Source: Okapia johnstoni
Lineage: Eukaryota > Chordata > Mammalia > Artiodactyla > Giraffidae
Length of the DNA stretch: 64,000 bases
Direction: 5' to 3'
Assembly: GCA_024291935.2 (NCBI GenBank)
Contig: CM044310.1
Coordinates: 121,220,213 to 121,284,212 of the forward strand
This document shows positions 37,601 to 48,642 of this stretch, in pieces (the stretch's first letter is position 1; each line of letters begins with the position of its first letter). The position numbers and the translations under genes were made by a program. The notes beneath the pieces are model-generated. The model was not told where the DNA came from and ran no database searches. It saw nothing but the letters and a program-made list of their open reading frames with translations.

Positions 37601-39273
37601 AAGCCCCATGGTGTGGTACAAAGGCAGGACCGTGTAGACCACGTCATCAGCTGTGACCCCACACAGAGTCAGCATCCCTGCTACCTGCAGCACCCGCTCG
37701 TAGGTGAGGATGGCAGGCTTGGGGAGCCCTGGGGAGAAGGGGGGGGGTAGGGCAGGCCGGCAAGCTCAGCGGTTTGAGGCTCTGGAAAGATGGCCAGCGT
37801 GGGTGGGTTTTCATTGGTGTTCAGTGGATGAATTCCAAAGGTCAGGGTTTCAGCGTCTGTTTACCGCCCAGAGGCAGGGTTCTGGCACTGACCATTCAAG
37901 TAACACCGGCCATCAATGTTGGGGCCAGGGGTCACAATCCAGGGGCAAGGTGGGTTTCAGAGGCCAAGTTTGAGGGCACAAACCAGGCTTGGGGTCAGGT
38001 GAGCAGGAGAGTTCAGAGGTCTGGCCTGGACGTCGGGGCATGCTCACCGGTGGTCCCCGAGGTGTAGATGAACAGGGCTGGGCTTCGCAGCTTGACGTCC
38101 ACGCGCAGGTCGGCCGGCACGGGGTCTGAGGGGGCAGCGGCCAGGGCAGCGCCCAGGGCCCCCACCCCAGGCGTAGGGGAGCTGCGGCCCAGGTAGAGAC
38201 AGTGGACCTTCTCTGCCTGCAGCTTGGGCAGGACCTCCTCCAGGTTTGCCCGGAGCTCTGCGGGAGGGGTCAGAGGAGGCTTCAGGGGGGGCCCCCCTGC
38301 GGTGGGAGGGACAAGACGTGCCGAGGCCCCCCTGTGGCCACGGAGGGAGCAGCCGGCTGCAAAGCGCACCTGCCTTACCTGTATTGGGTATTGGGGTGCG
38401 AAACGCCCGCAAATAGCCAAGGTGAAGAAAAATCAACAGAACTCTGGTACCCTCAGAATTTCTGTCCAGCAACTGGGTTTGGGTTCTAAGAGTCAGCCCC
38501 CACTGGGACCCCCTGGACAGCAGTCCTCCGCCGCCCTCTCCCACCTGCTCACCCCCTCCGACCCCACCTGTCCTGGGGCTCTCACCTGGGTCCACCACCA
38601 GCACGCGGGCCCCGGAGCTCAGCACTGCGTGCACCAGGGGCAGCCCACGGCCGTGAGGGTTGATCCAGACCACCGGACAGCCCAGCTTGGCCAGCCCCAG
38701 CCACAGGCTCAGGGCGGGGAGCGTCTGTGAGGGCAGCACCAGCAGGGCGGTGGGCTCCCGGGCGCACAGGCCCGCGGCGCTGGCCAGCTCGGCCTTCAAG
38801 GCCCAGGCTGCCTGGCAGGCCCTGGCGTCCAGCTCCCGGAAGGTGACTGCGCGGGCCCCCGGCCCGGTGCACACCAGGATCGTGCGGCCCGGCTGTGCCT
38901 GGGCGTGCCGCTCAAAGGCATCCACGAAGGTGTCCGGCGGCTGGTGCCGCATGCGCGCCCAGGTGCGGAGGCCCAGGCGGAGCATCCGGAAGGTGTAGGC
39001 CAGGTCGGCCGGCAGCCAGCGGAGCCCAGGCGGTGGCCGTGCTGGCAGCAGGGCCAGTAGTAAGGCTGCGGCCGCCAGGCTCAGCCAGTGGGGCGTCCAG
39101 AGGCCCAGCCAGGGCCCTGCCAGCACAGCCAGGCCCAGCAGCGCACCGCAGGCCGGGTCGCCCAGGAGCCAGCGCAGGGCCGGGGCCACTGCCGCCACCC
39201 ATGGCGACTGCCCCAGACCCCACAGCAGCAGCAGCAGCAGCAGCGAGAAGGCCAGTCGCCTCCAGAGCCCCAT
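31642..39273 (-). CDS. SLC27A5: SLC27A5 (FATP5), bile acyl-CoA synthetase / fatty acid transport protein
   Basis: Ten coding exons on the minus strand: 39273-38586, 38257-38048, 37728-37570, 34885-34761, 33754-33560, 33483-33393, 32819-32621, 32238-32141, 32032-31902 and 31818-31642. All junctions are GT/AG, phases agree, and the total of 2073 nt encodes 690 residues, the length I recall for human. It makes bile-acid and very-long-chain acyl-CoA thioesters at liver ER and plasma membranes, using ATP and CoA. The N-terminus is strongly hydrophobic ([12 protein letters not shown] near residue 10, then further hydrophobic stretches to about 75), as in membrane-anchored FATPs. The AMP-binding P-loop YTSGTTGLPKPA is at 294-305. 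MYGSTEGN is at 431-438; human, as I remember it, has FYGSTEGN. The FATP signature [18 protein letters not shown] starts at 532. It ends EGAWRL. The start is the first ATG before the hydrophobic segment; the frame is open further upstream but lacks similarity. The exon-7 donor is GTACCG, weaker than its neighbours. Introns hold SINEs and two tandem-repeat tracts. No disabling change is seen. Confidence 0.96.
32281..32590. repeat. GC-box-like minisatellite in SLC27A5 intron 7
   Basis: About a dozen CCGCC(C/T)C(C/T) boxes are separated by repeated words such as CTGGTCAT(A/T)A, CTGGGTAGGAG and CCCCAAGCCC. Unit length varies between about 25 and 58 bases. It fills almost the whole intron between exons 7 and 8. 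Several units match the sequence at the exon-7 acceptor (32811-32832). Confidence 0.85.
33775..34235. repeat. Degenerate short-period tandem repeat in SLC27A5 intron 4
   Basis: Words of the type TTACCTGGAG, TTACTTGGGG and GGCCTTTACC recur every 20-30 bases with many changes. It looks like an old decayed minisatellite. It begins just upstream (in gene sense) of exon 5 and ends at a Bov-tA insertion. Confidence 0.7.
34235..34440 (+). mobile_element. Bov-tA SINE, sense (antisense to SLC27A5)
   Basis: 'gggctcccctggtcgctcag' to 'cacaactgaagaactaacac', complete. Confidence 0.9.
34535..34640 (+). mobile_element. MIR SINE, sense
   Basis: 'ggtactttacatgtttgatt' followed by 'ttgtgaggtattattctgtt' and 'cactgaggctgagagaggtg' is the MIR core and 3' region. 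Confidence 0.8.
35305..35425 (+). mobile_element. Bov-A monomer, sense
   Basis: 'ccatggagaagagcatggca' to 'agttggacacgactgagcgc'. The tRNA-like part is missing. Confidence 0.85.
35912..36110 (+). mobile_element. CHR-type SINE, sense, near full length
   Basis: 'tttctctctggtggtccagt' head, then 'gcaactaagaccgtgggccg', ending in 'agataaataaataaag'. Confidence 0.88.
36333..36465 (+). mobile_element. CHR-type SINE, sense
   Basis: 'ggacttccctggtggactag' to 'ctggtgtggccaaagaaaaa'. Confidence 0.88.
36598..36740 (-). mobile_element. CHR-type SINE, antisense
   Basis: 'cttagttgcagcatgtgggc', GAGATCGAACCTGTGGCCCC, and the reversed head 'cactggactactagggactc'. Confidence 0.85.
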
Positions 39274-40495
39274 GGCACCTGCTCCTAACTCCGGGAAATG
39301 TCCAGGAGTGCCCACCTCCGCCTGTGACCCGCCCCTGCTCGGTGACTCATGGACTGTTGACCGCTGTGCAGGCCCCAGGACTCTGCCCTCCCGCCCTCCT
39401 AACCCCAGGTGTTTGGCTCTGCCTGCTCTTCTGCATGTCGCCGGCCCCTCTGCCCCCGTTCCTGCCACTGGGTGCCAGTCTCTTGGGAAATAGGCAGACA
39501 GTCCTCTGAACTTCCAGCCAGGCAGGATAGCAAGACAGCTCTGGCGGCCAGCAGACCTCCTGGGAGGCTTCCTGTGCACCGACCTAACCTGACTCCGCGG
39601 GAGCTGGGTGGGGGCCAGGGACACAGCAGGTGCTCAGTAAGCCCTGAACGTCGCAGTGCCTGAGTTCAAACCCGGTCCTGACCCCCCTACCCAGGTGCCC
39701 CACTCTGACTCTGCTGTACACTTGGCATCAGTGGGAACCAGGTTCAGGGTTCAGGAGGCTGAACTTTGCCTGGAATGTGGGTGTGGCGGGAAAGCCTCAG
39801 CAGGGGAGCGCAGAAAGGAGCCATGGGCCTAGGATCCCAACGTGTGGGCCCGCAGGCCACACCCCACGCACACACCCCTGCCCCCGGCTCGGGATAATTT
39901 GCAGGCGGTGCCCCGGCCTTGCCCCAGCGATGTGAAGGAGGCCAGCGAGGAGGAGCCTCGAGCTGACCCTGGCTGGCATCTTCAGCAACCCTGGTGGGAA
40001 GCCCAAGGGGCTGGGCGCTGGTGTCTGTGCTGCCCCCAGCCCAGCGGGGCACTCGCGACCCTGCAGGCAAGGACAGTAATTCTGGGGCTCAGGACCCCGC
40101 CTAGTGGTAGCCTGGCCCCAAAGTGAGTAGTTCAACCATCAAGGCCATCAGGACGCGGGAGGGGAAGCCTGAAGGCCAGAGAATCTGCCCTGAAGATCTC
40201 TGGGGAGGGCCCTTGAAATCTGCATCTTGGGCGGGGGGAGTTGCGGCTTCCAGACGCTAATCAGAGACAGCTGTCCCCCCCCCCCACCCTACAGGAACGA
40301 GGGTTCTAGGGAGCCAGGCGTCTCCTATCAGAGAACAGAGGCATGAGATGGCAAAGCGGCCCATCCTGCAGCGCGCCGCCCAAGGGAGCGCTGCCCAGGC
40401 GCACTGCACCCCAACACCCAACACGGTCACAGACGGTGAGGTACACATGGGCCGGGGCTCGCGCTCCTGGGTTTGGACCCCACGGCCCACAGTCC
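39274..40495. other. SLC27A5 upstream region and ZBTB45-SLC27A5 intergenic interval
   Basis: This 1.2-kb interval must hold the SLC27A5 promoter. An AP-1/NF-E2-like TGACTCA is at 39342-39348. No CpG island precedes the ATG beyond the GC-rich first exon, and no TATA box is obvious. The rest is unique sequence. Confidence 0.45.
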
Positions 40496-40501
40496 TTTAT
40501 T
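40496..40501 (-). terminator. ZBTB45: ZBTB45 polyadenylation signal AATAAA
   Basis: TTTATT on the plus strand, about 470 bases past the ZBTB45 stop in gene direction. Confidence 0.78.
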
Positions 40502-40968
40502 ACAGAGCAGGGCTCCCAAGACCGGGCCTCAGTCCGTGGCGATGCCGTAGGCGCCAGATGAGGGAGGGGTGGCTCGGTCGGGGCGCTGGGGACCTCGTAG
40601 CATGGCACGGGGTCCGAGGAGCAGCCCCCACCCCACTCCCTGGAGGTGGGGCGGTGTGAACTGGAGTCGGAGCCATGGCTGAGCCCTAGGTCAGCCTGGA
40701 GATGATCCAGTTCTCGGAGGCGGTGGAGTCCGTGACCACCCCCAGCCGGCCGCCACCAGGAAGGCCGAGTACGCAGGAGCGGAGGAACGAAGCAGGCGGG
40801 GCTGGGGAACAGGGTGGGCAGGAGCAGGGCCTGCGCTCGGGGACAGCGCGGGGCGGCAGCCGGAAAGCGGCCAAGAGGCCGCAACAGGTGTGACGTCGGC
40901 GGTGGACGCGGCCGCCAGCGGAGTGGCGAGGCCAGCCCCACGGGGCGCGGCCAGGCCCCAGGCCCGCA

Positions 40969-43072
40969 TCAGGGCGCAGGGTGCGCGGCCAGGTGGCGCT
41001 CCAGCAGTGCGCGGTGCGAGAAGACCTTGCCGCAGGCGGGGCAGGGCGCGCGCTCCGGCCGGTGGGTGCGCATGTGCACGTTCAACGAGCTTTTCTGCGT
41101 GAAGCGCTTGGCGCAGACGGCGCACTGGAAGGCGCGCACGCCCGTGTGCGTGACCATGTGCTTGAGCAGGTAGTCACGCAGCGAGAAGGATCTCCAGCAC
41201 ACGGCGCACTGGTGGGGCTTCTCCCCTGCGGGCGACAGGGCGGGAAGCGCGCTCAGGTCAGCTGGGAAGGGGCTTCGGGGCGCTGTGCGGGGCCGCGACT
41301 CCCCTCCGCACCCAGACGTGTCATTAACCCGGAATCCCCCCACCCGGCAGGGACGCCCCCTCTCCCAGACCCTAATGGTGACACCAGGGTCACTACCTGT
41401 CAGTGACTCACGGCTCCAACAGGAAAGCCCGCAGGTCTGGGACATCGTTGCCCATCGAGGCTGACCACTCAGGCCTACCCCCACCTCCAGGGACGAGACC
41501 TCCCCCCTCAAACTTCCTGGTGCCGGGCCCGGGGCCGAGCTGCCCCTCCTCCACCTCTGCCAGGCCCAGAGAGCCTTCTGAACTCTGGGCACTGGCCGCC
41601 GTTCAGGCCCAGCGGCCTCACACTGGGAAAGACCCGGGTATACGTGCCCCTCCCTGCTGGCCGGCACAGAAGCCCCGGGGTTACAGAACAGGCCGCCCCA
41701 TCACCCGAATCCAAGAGGGGAACCGGGCTGTGCTGACCCTTAGGTCATCGACAGTTCACGCAAGGCCTAACTCCAAAGCTAGGGGCCCAGAGACCCACCC
41801 CGGCTCACCCGAGTGGATGAACATGTGCTTGGTGTAGTTCTTCCGAGAGCTGAACGTCTTGCGGCAGTGGCTGCACTCGTAGGCGGGCGGCTCGGCAGCC
41901 GGGGCGCGCGCGGGAGTGGCCGAGGGGGCCGCGGACGCTGTGGCCGGGGCCTCCCCTAGAGGCGCGCTGGGAGCTGCGTCCGGCTGCAGCGCTGGGTAGA
42001 AGGCGGGCGGGGGCGCGGGGGCTGGCCCCGGGGGCGCGGGAGGGGGCTGTGCCGGCGGCCCGGGGGCTCCCAGGTGGAAGGGGAAAAGCGCCACGGGCGG
42101 CCCGGGGGTCTTCACGCCAGGAGGGCGGGGCCCCGAGAGGACGCAATCGGGAGGGGCAGGGGTCTCGGCCTGACAGCCTTCGGGGGCGGCCTGATCGCCC
42201 TCTTGCCAGGCGGAGACGTAGCCGTCGGGGAACACGTCCTCAGCGGCCGAGGGGCCCCGGAGGAAGTCCCTGCCCGGCCCGCTGTAATCTGGGAGGCCGG
42301 CGCGCACGGGCGGCTCCTCCCGCGTGCAGTCCGCGGCGGCGGGCAGGAAGCCCGCGGCGCAGTCGGGGAAGGCGGGGGGCGCCTGGCCCTCCCCCGGGCC
42401 GCCGCCCTCGCCGTCCTCGCCGTCGGTCTCGTCGTCGGCCTCCTCGTCGTCGTCGTCCGCGCCGTCGTCCGCGGCCGCGGTCAGCGCGGGGTCGGCGGCC
42501 GCGGCCTCCGCCTTGGCGGGCGCGGGGGGCGCGGGCAGCTGCAGGCGCGCCGGCTGGCGCTGCTTGCGCGGGTGCGCGCCGCCGGGGGGGCCCGGGGGCC
42601 GCGCCGCCAGCAGGTGCCGCAGGCGGTGGCGCAGCTGCGCGGGCGCCAGCGGCGGCGGCACGGGCGCGGGGGCACCCGGCGGCGCAGGCACGCGGGCGCG
42701 GGCGATGATCTGCGTGCACTCGTCTATGACCGTCTGGATGCGAAGCACCGACGCGGCGGTGAGCACCTGCAGCGCCTCGCCCTGCGCCACCACCAGCGAG
42801 CCGCTGTAGAGGAACTCGACGAGCTGGCGCACCGTCTGCGCGGGCACCACCGGCGGCACGCGGATCTCCGAGTGGCCGAGCAGCAGCTTGTCCTGGAAGA
42901 AGGGCGAGCCGGCGGCCAGCACGCAGCGGTGGGCGCGCAGCGAGGCCTCTCGGATGCGGACCGTCACGTCACAGAAGTGCCCGCCCAGCCGCTGCCCGTT
43001 GAGGGTCTCGAGCAGGGACCGCGAGAAGTTCTGCAGGTGGATGTGGTGCACCGCCTCCGCCGCTGCCGCCAT
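40969..43072 (-). CDS. ZBTB45: ZBTB45, BTB/POZ zinc-finger transcription regulator
   Basis: Two coding exons: 43072-41809 and 41225-40969, together 506 residues (human about 511). The ATG follows a CGCAG acceptor directly, so a non-coding 5' exon is required. Residues about 10-125 form the BTB/POZ domain ([11 protein letters not shown] at 30-40, [13 protein letters not shown] at 48-60), which dimerises and binds corepressors. The middle is low-complexity: proline/alanine-rich, with an acidic run at 202-222 (mainly D and E). Four C2H2 fingers close the protein at about 398-420, 426-448, 454-476 and 482-503. The intron splits the link after finger 1, at G422. The last finger ends almost at the C-terminus (AHPAP). 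ZBTB proteins are nuclear DNA-binding regulators; ZBTB45 has been described in glial differentiation. Order and strand next to SLC27A5 match human. The long open frame on the opposite strand is a composition artefact of the GC-rich exon. No damage is seen. Confidence 0.95.
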
Positions 43073-43757
43073 CTGCGCGGGACGGGCGGTGTGAGCTGGG
43101 GGACCTCCCCTCGATCTGCACCGGACGGGGCGGTGGGGGGGGGTCAGCCATCCCTTCAGGGGGCCGCACACCCCCAGGCCTCAGGAGCCCCAGCCCTCTC
43201 CAGTGCCCCTGGCCCCTCCAAGTCCTGGTTCCCGGCCCAGCAGGACTCCCCGCCCCGCCGCCCTCACCCGCAGCCTCCAGCGCACGGCTGGGAGAGGGCT
43301 GGGAACAGCAAAGCTTTGCAGCCCTCCTGGTCGTGCTTACTGCCAGAATGGGTAGACCCAGGGCTCGCCTCCCCTATTTTGCCCTACTGACCCCCTCTTC
43401 CCCAACTCCCATCCATGGTCTCCCCACCTTCTTCTCCAATAGGACATGCTGTGAAGAGGGCAGGGGTCCCTATATAGAACACCCCCTCCCCACCCTGCCG
43501 GCTAAGATGCCCACCACTAGGGACTTCTTTTTCATCTCCCCTTGACAGGGCCCTCAACCTTGGGGCATCCAAGACCCTTGCAAACCCAGACCCAGACCCA
43601 GAGGTCTGCTGCCTCAGAACCTGGTTACATCAAATGTATGCACAAGTCTTCGATGGGGTGGGGCTGGCATGAATGGCCTCTGGGTCTAAGGGTGCTCATA
43701 GTCACAAAGAGTTGAGAGGACGTTGGGCGTTAGCCTGGTAGGTGTCCTGAGTGCGCA

Positions 43758-44018
43758 CTAAGTGGCTTCAGTCGTGTCTAACTCTTTGCGACCCCATGGA
43801 CTGCAGCCCGCCAGGATCCTCTATCCATGGGAAGATTCTCCAGGCAAGAATACTGGAGTGGGTTGCCATGTCCTCCTCCAGGGGATCTTCCCAGCCCAGG
43901 GATGAAACCTGGGTCTTTTCTGTCTCCTGTATTGGTAGGCAGATTCTTTTTTTTTTTTTTTTTTTTTTGGCAGGGAGTTTCTTTACCACTAGCGCCACTT
44001 GGGAAGCCTGGCAGGTGC
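43758..44018 (-). mobile_element. Bov-tA SINE, antisense, with internal poly-T
   Basis: 'agtcgtgtctaactctttgc' to 'ctttaccactagcgccactt'. A run of about 21 T at 43948-43968 splits the tRNA-like part, as if an A-tailed sequence was inserted or a slippage tract grew there. Confidence 0.85.
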
Positions 44019-44779
44019 CGCCGGAAGGGAGGAAAATACATGGTCTCTGGCTGAGGCGAGCACGTCTAGTGGGAGACATGTCTTGCAGCCTGTGCTTCCT
44101 GGAATCTTGATGCAACCTATGGGGCACCCATGGGACCCAGGGTGTGGGTGTGGCATCGAGAGGGGCCTGTGGACTGCCCAGGGCTGTGTGATTGGTTGGG
44201 TTCAGGTGGAGTAGCAGAGACCTCAGGTTCAGCATGGCTGAGCAATATGGACACTTCTTGTCCAACTAGAGCCTGGAAATCCCAGCACTGCCCACCCTTA
44301 GGCACTGAAAAGGGGAAGGGATTCCCAGGGATCTCTGGGAATCTGAGAAGCTCAGCTACTTCACCGTTAAACAGGCAGCATGCTTGCTGGGCCTCAGTTT
44401 CCCCTTTATCAAACGGATGAGAAACCCTGAGATGGGCCCACTCTGCAACAGTCTGGTTCAGGTGAGAGCTCGAAATCGTCGGAGCCTGCTGGGGTCTCAG
44501 CCTCACCCCCTCTGGCTCCTTACGTCCAAATCGACTTTCCTTTGCTGGGGGCCGTTCATGCTCCCTATCTGACCCCTCGGACCACTTCGCACACCTCCAC
44601 CAGGTTCCCCCACCTCCCGGTCTATTCCCCACCCGAAAGCCAGAGGGAGCCTGTAGATATCGATTAAGAACAGGTCGGGATCCTCCTTAGCTCTGGTGTC
44701 TCTGTGGCAATTCCTTACGCAGGCCAAGTCTACACGTGCCGTTACCTCTGCCGCAAGCACCCTGCACCGGCTTTATTCG

Positions 44780-45500
44780 CCGGCACCTAAAGGACTTCCA
44801 GCTTGTGCCCGGGCGAGCCCGTCCATGGGGAACGGCCCTTCCTTTTCCGCCCCGCGCCCCGGCAGGCTCCGGTCTCTGCAGGTGCAGCGGAGCCTCGGAA
44901 CAAAGGCCCACCTTGAGCCGTGGCTCCCAGGCATCCTCGCCGCCGCCCCTTGACCCACGCCGTGCCCTCTGCTCCGAGCACCCTCTCGAGTTCCCTGCGC
45001 CATGCCTCGCGCCCCCCCGACCCCAGCGCCCCGTTCTCCGATCGGCTCCGGCTGCGCCCGCCCCGGCCCGGGCCGACCCGGGTTCCCGCCTCCGCGCCCC
45101 GGCCCGCGACATGCCCCCGTCCTGCAGCGCCCCCTCACGTCTGCTGCGAGCGCGCCGAGCTCAGCGCGGGCGCCCCTCCCCTGGCACGCCCCGGCCTCCT
45201 CGCTGGCCCTGCGGCAGGGGGATGCTCGCCTGACCCCACCTCCGGCTCCTCCTCAGGCACCAGGCCGGGCGGTGGCCGCCTACAGCTCACCACCTCCGAG
45301 GGCGCACTTCCGGGCCGCGACGCCGGCGGAACCAAAGTCCGCAGCTGCCGCGACGCGGCGAACCACTCGGTCAGAGCACGTTTCCGGTGTTTCCATGGAG
45401 ACTAGTCGCCGCCGGCTGGTCGCACTTCCGGCCAAAGTCGCAGGGGGCCGGGGCAACCAAGCACCTTCGCCCTAGCGACGGGGGGCGGGGCCTGCTCTGT
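44780..45500 (-). promoter_or_regulatory. ZBTB45: CpG-island promoter, candidate ZBTB45 first exon
   Basis: CpG-dense sequence upstream of ZBTB45. On the minus strand a non-coding exon could end at 45291, where GGAGGTG precedes a GTGAGC donor, and join the acceptor at 43074-43073. ETS-type sites (ACTTCCGG) are seen at 45306-45313 and 45425-45432. The transcription start is not visible from sequence. Confidence 0.6.
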
Positions 45501-45546
45501 CAATCTGGAGGCCACGCCCCTCGCTCGTGCTGCTGGGCAGGAGAAA

Positions 45547-45587
45547 GTGAGGCGGGGTGAGGCGGGGTGAGGCGGGGTGAGGGCGGG
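45547..45587. repeat. 10-bp tandem repeat, about four units
   Basis: Unit GTGAGGCGGG repeated three times exactly, then once with an added G. It lies at the edge of the ZBTB45 CpG island. Confidence 0.9.
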
Positions 45588-45599
45588 AGGCCAGTGGAC

Positions 45600-46570
45600 T
45601 CCCAAACCCGGGGGCGGGTCCCGGCAGGTCAAAACCCCTCACGTCGATTAGGACACCCCAGGCCTCCACCTATGTGCGTCTGGGGCCTGCGAGTGGAATG
45701 TGGGAACAGACGGGCACCACCTTGCCCTGGCCCAGGAAGAAGGTGAGGCATCCGGACTCGATGCCCCTATAGCAGGCGCACCTGCCCCAGGGAGGGCTGT
45801 GAGGAGGGAATGTTCAGAGTGCTTTCAGGAGGCCGCACTCCACGCAACACTCAGAAAATGGAGACGGTAGATGGCTCTTGCGTCTAGCTGGGAGGTGGTG
45901 AACAGCCAGACTTCAAAGAGGCACCTTGGAGCCCAGAATCTGTGGGAAGAACTGTCCGGGCAGAGGAACAGCCTGGACCCCCGAGGACCTTGAGTTCGGC
46001 CTGGCTGTCCAGGGCCCCCCGGGAGCCAGGCCCACTAGATGTGGACCGGCCGGGCCTTAGGCTCTACTCATGGGGGCTGAAGGAAAAGGGAGGTGATGCC
46101 TAGACCGCAGTGGACCCCATGCTTTGTGCAGCAGGTTCGGAGTCCAGAGTGGAAGGGGCCGATTTCTCAGCTCCAGTATGAGGATAAGGTCAGAGCCCCT
46201 GCCTCCTGCCTTAGGCAGCTACTGATCAGCTGTGTTCAAAGCAGGGAAGGGAGCCCAGGCCCTGAGGAAGCTCATTAAAATCCCAGTCTCATGGCCTCAT
46301 TGTCCTTGTTAAGAATCTGAGTCCTTCAACAATGGCCTGCCCAACTCCCTGGATCTCTTCTGTCCAACCTCTCATCCCCGGTTTTTATTGCTGATCATGC
46401 TTCACTGTCTTCACAGGCCCCTTGCTGTGCCCACCTCGGCCTGTGAGGCCCAGGGGCTCACCTATGTCCTGTGTCTTGACAGCTGTTGCCACTGCAACCT
46501 AAACAGGAGTGGAACTGCCAAAGCTGCACTGGACTGGCCTGATTCCGCAGGAATTGGGGGCATTAAGTGA
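45600..46570. other. Unique sequence, no gene recognised
   Basis: Short open frames without domains; no named repeat. Confidence 0.4.
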
Positions 46571-46574
46571 GAAT

Positions 46575-47400
46575 TCTAATAGTTCATAGTACATAGCAGG
46601 TATAATTAAGGTTGCTAATCAGCTGACTAGATAAGGAGATAGTCCTGGATTGTTTGGATGGGCCCTAGGGAATCATAAGGATTCTTTGTTGTTGTTCAGT
46701 GGCTAAGTTGTGACTCTTTGTAACCCCATGGACTGTAGCATGCCAGGCTTCCCTGTCCTTCACTATCTCCTGGAGTTTGCTCCAACTTATGTCCATCCAC
46801 TCGGTGATGCCATCCAACCATCTTGTCCTCTGTCATCCCCTTCTCCTCTTGCCTTCAGTCTTTCCCAGCATCAGGGTCTTTTCCAATGAGTCAGTTCTTC
46901 GCATCAGGTGGCCAAAGTATTGGAGCTTCAACTTTCGCATCAGTCCTTCCAGTAAATACTCAGGGTTGATCTCCTTTAGGATGGACTGGTTTCATCTCCT
47001 TGCAGTCCAAGGGACTCTCAAGAGTCTTCTCCAGCACCACCGTTCAAAATCATCAATTCTTTGGCACTCAGCCTTCTTTATGGTGAAAATCTCACATCCA
47101 TACATGAATACTGGAAAAACTAAAGCTTTGACTGTACAGGCCTTTGTCAGCAAAGTGATTTATCTGCTTTTTTAACACTCGGTCTAGGTTTGTCATAGTT
47201 TGTCATAAGGGTTCTTAGTTAGAAGACTACTTGAAGTAGGAGGAGGACTCCGAGGTTTTGAAGGCAGAGGGCCGTGTGGTAAGGAGTGGCCTTGTGGTGG
47301 TCGTGGACTCTGGAATCTCAGAAGAGCCCTGGGGGACAGCCAGCAAGAGAACAGGGACCTCGTCCTACAGCTTCATGGAGCTGGCTTTTCTAGCAACCTG
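46575..47400 (+). mobile_element. Ancient interspersed repeat interrupted by BovB
   Basis: The left part 46575-46691 ('gttgctaatcagctgactag...tagtcctggattgtttgg') and right part 47205-47400 ('...ggccttgtggtggtcgtgga') read as one copy of the old repeat family also seen at 9.3 kb. The BovB fragment 46692-47205 is inserted between them. Confidence 0.5.
46692..47205 (-). mobile_element. BovB LINE 3' portion, minus strand
   Basis: The plus strand begins 'ttgttgttgttcagtggcta', and the minus strand encodes the C-terminal BovB region ([14 protein letters not shown] motifs). It is 5'-truncated just past the TKV...KAMVF region. Confidence 0.85.
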
Positions 47401-47469
47401 ACTGAGCTGGGAAGCAGACTCTCCCCGCCACCCAACACACTCATGCAGCTTTTGTTTTACTTAATGTTA

Positions 47470-47590
47470 ATTATCTTTTGAGTGTGCTGCATGCCTTGTA
47501 GGATCCTATCTCCCCGACGAGGGATGAAACCAATGCCCCCCACCCTGAGAGCATAGAGCCCTAACGACTTGGCATCCAAGGAAGTTTGCA
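47470..47590 (-). mobile_element. CHR-type SINE, antisense
   Basis: 'ttgtaggatcctatctcccc', GAGGGATGAAACCAATGCCC, and a damaged reversed head near 47565-47585. Confidence 0.7.
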
Positions 47591-47759
47591 CAGTTTGTGT
47601 CAGGAGTCAGAAGCCTCAGCCCCTCCTCCCAGCTCAGCCAGGGTCCCCAGTCTCCCTCCAGGTTCCTGCTGTGGCAGCCACCATCCAAGGGGAAATCCAG
47701 TGTTCAGGTCTCCAAGCCCAGCCCTATCCTGGTGGACGTGAGCTGTGCCAGGTGTTGGA

Positions 47760-48642
47760 TCTCACACGCTTGCAAAGTAATGCTCAAAATTCTCCAAGCC
47801 AGGCTTCAACAGTATGTGAACCATGAAATTCCAGATGTTCAAGCTGGATTTAGAAAAGGCAGAGGAACCAGAGGTCAAATTGCCAACATCCCTTGGATCA
47901 TCGAAAAAGCAGGAGAGTTCCAGAAAAACGTCTGCTTTATGGACTACGTCAAAGCCTTTGACTATGTGGATCACAACAAACTGTGGGAAATTCTTCAAGA
48001 GATGGGAATACCAGACCCCCTGACCTGCCTCCTGAGAAATCTGTATGCAGGTTAAGAAGCAACAGTTAGAACTGTACCTGGAACAACAGACTGTTTTCCA
48101 AATTGGGAAAGGAGTACATCAAGGCTGTATATGGTCACCCTGCTTATTTAACTTATATGCAGAGTATATCATGCGAAATGCAGGGCTGGATGAAGCACAA
48201 GTTGGAATCAAGATTGCCAGGAGAAATATCAATAACCTCAGATATGCAGATGACACCACCCTTATGGCAGAAAGCGAAGAAGAACTGAAGAGCCTCTTGA
48301 TGAAAATGAAAGAGGAGAGTGAAAAAGTTGGCTTAAAACTCAACATTCAGAAAACTAAGATCATGGCATCTGGTCCCATCACTTCATGGCAAATAGGTGG
48401 GGAAACAATGGAAACAGTGAGCGACTTTATTTTCTTGGGCTCCACAATCACTGCACATGGTGACTGCAGCCATGAAATGAAAAGATGCTTGCTCCTTGGA
48501 AGAAAAGCTATGATCAACCCAGACAGCGTATTAAAAAACAGAGACATTACTTTGCCAACAAAGGTCCATCCAGTCAAAGCTATGGTTTTTCCAATAGTCG
48601 TGTATGGATGTGAGACTTGGATTATAAAGAAAGCTGAGCGCT
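47760..48642 (+). mobile_element. BovB LINE, reverse transcriptase region, sense (left arm of inverted repeat)
   Basis: Two adjoining frames encode RT parts: 47597-48055 with VQAGFRKGRGTRGQIAN and FMDYVKAFDYVDH, and 48045-48644 with [18 protein letters not shown], the catalytic [14 protein letters not shown] box and VYGCETW. A stop after LRNLYAG separates them, so no intact RT is encoded. It ends abruptly at 48642. Confidence 0.92.

Noticed and set aside
39274..39624. In-frame upstream extension of SLC27A5 exon 1
   Set aside because: The added residues show no similarity or signal; the ATG at 39273 sits directly before the conserved hydrophobic N-terminus and gives the expected 690 residues.
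42074..43390. 438-codon plus-strand frame across the ZBTB45 large exon
   Set aside because: Antisense shadow in a CpG-rich exon; no domain, and the minus strand encodes BTB and fingers.
44197..44265. Minus-strand frame with CPYC and two later histidines, looking like a C2H2 finger
   Set aside because: Spacing is C-x2-C-x11-H-x5-H without the conserved F and L, and it stands alone in a non-conserved frame; taken as chance.
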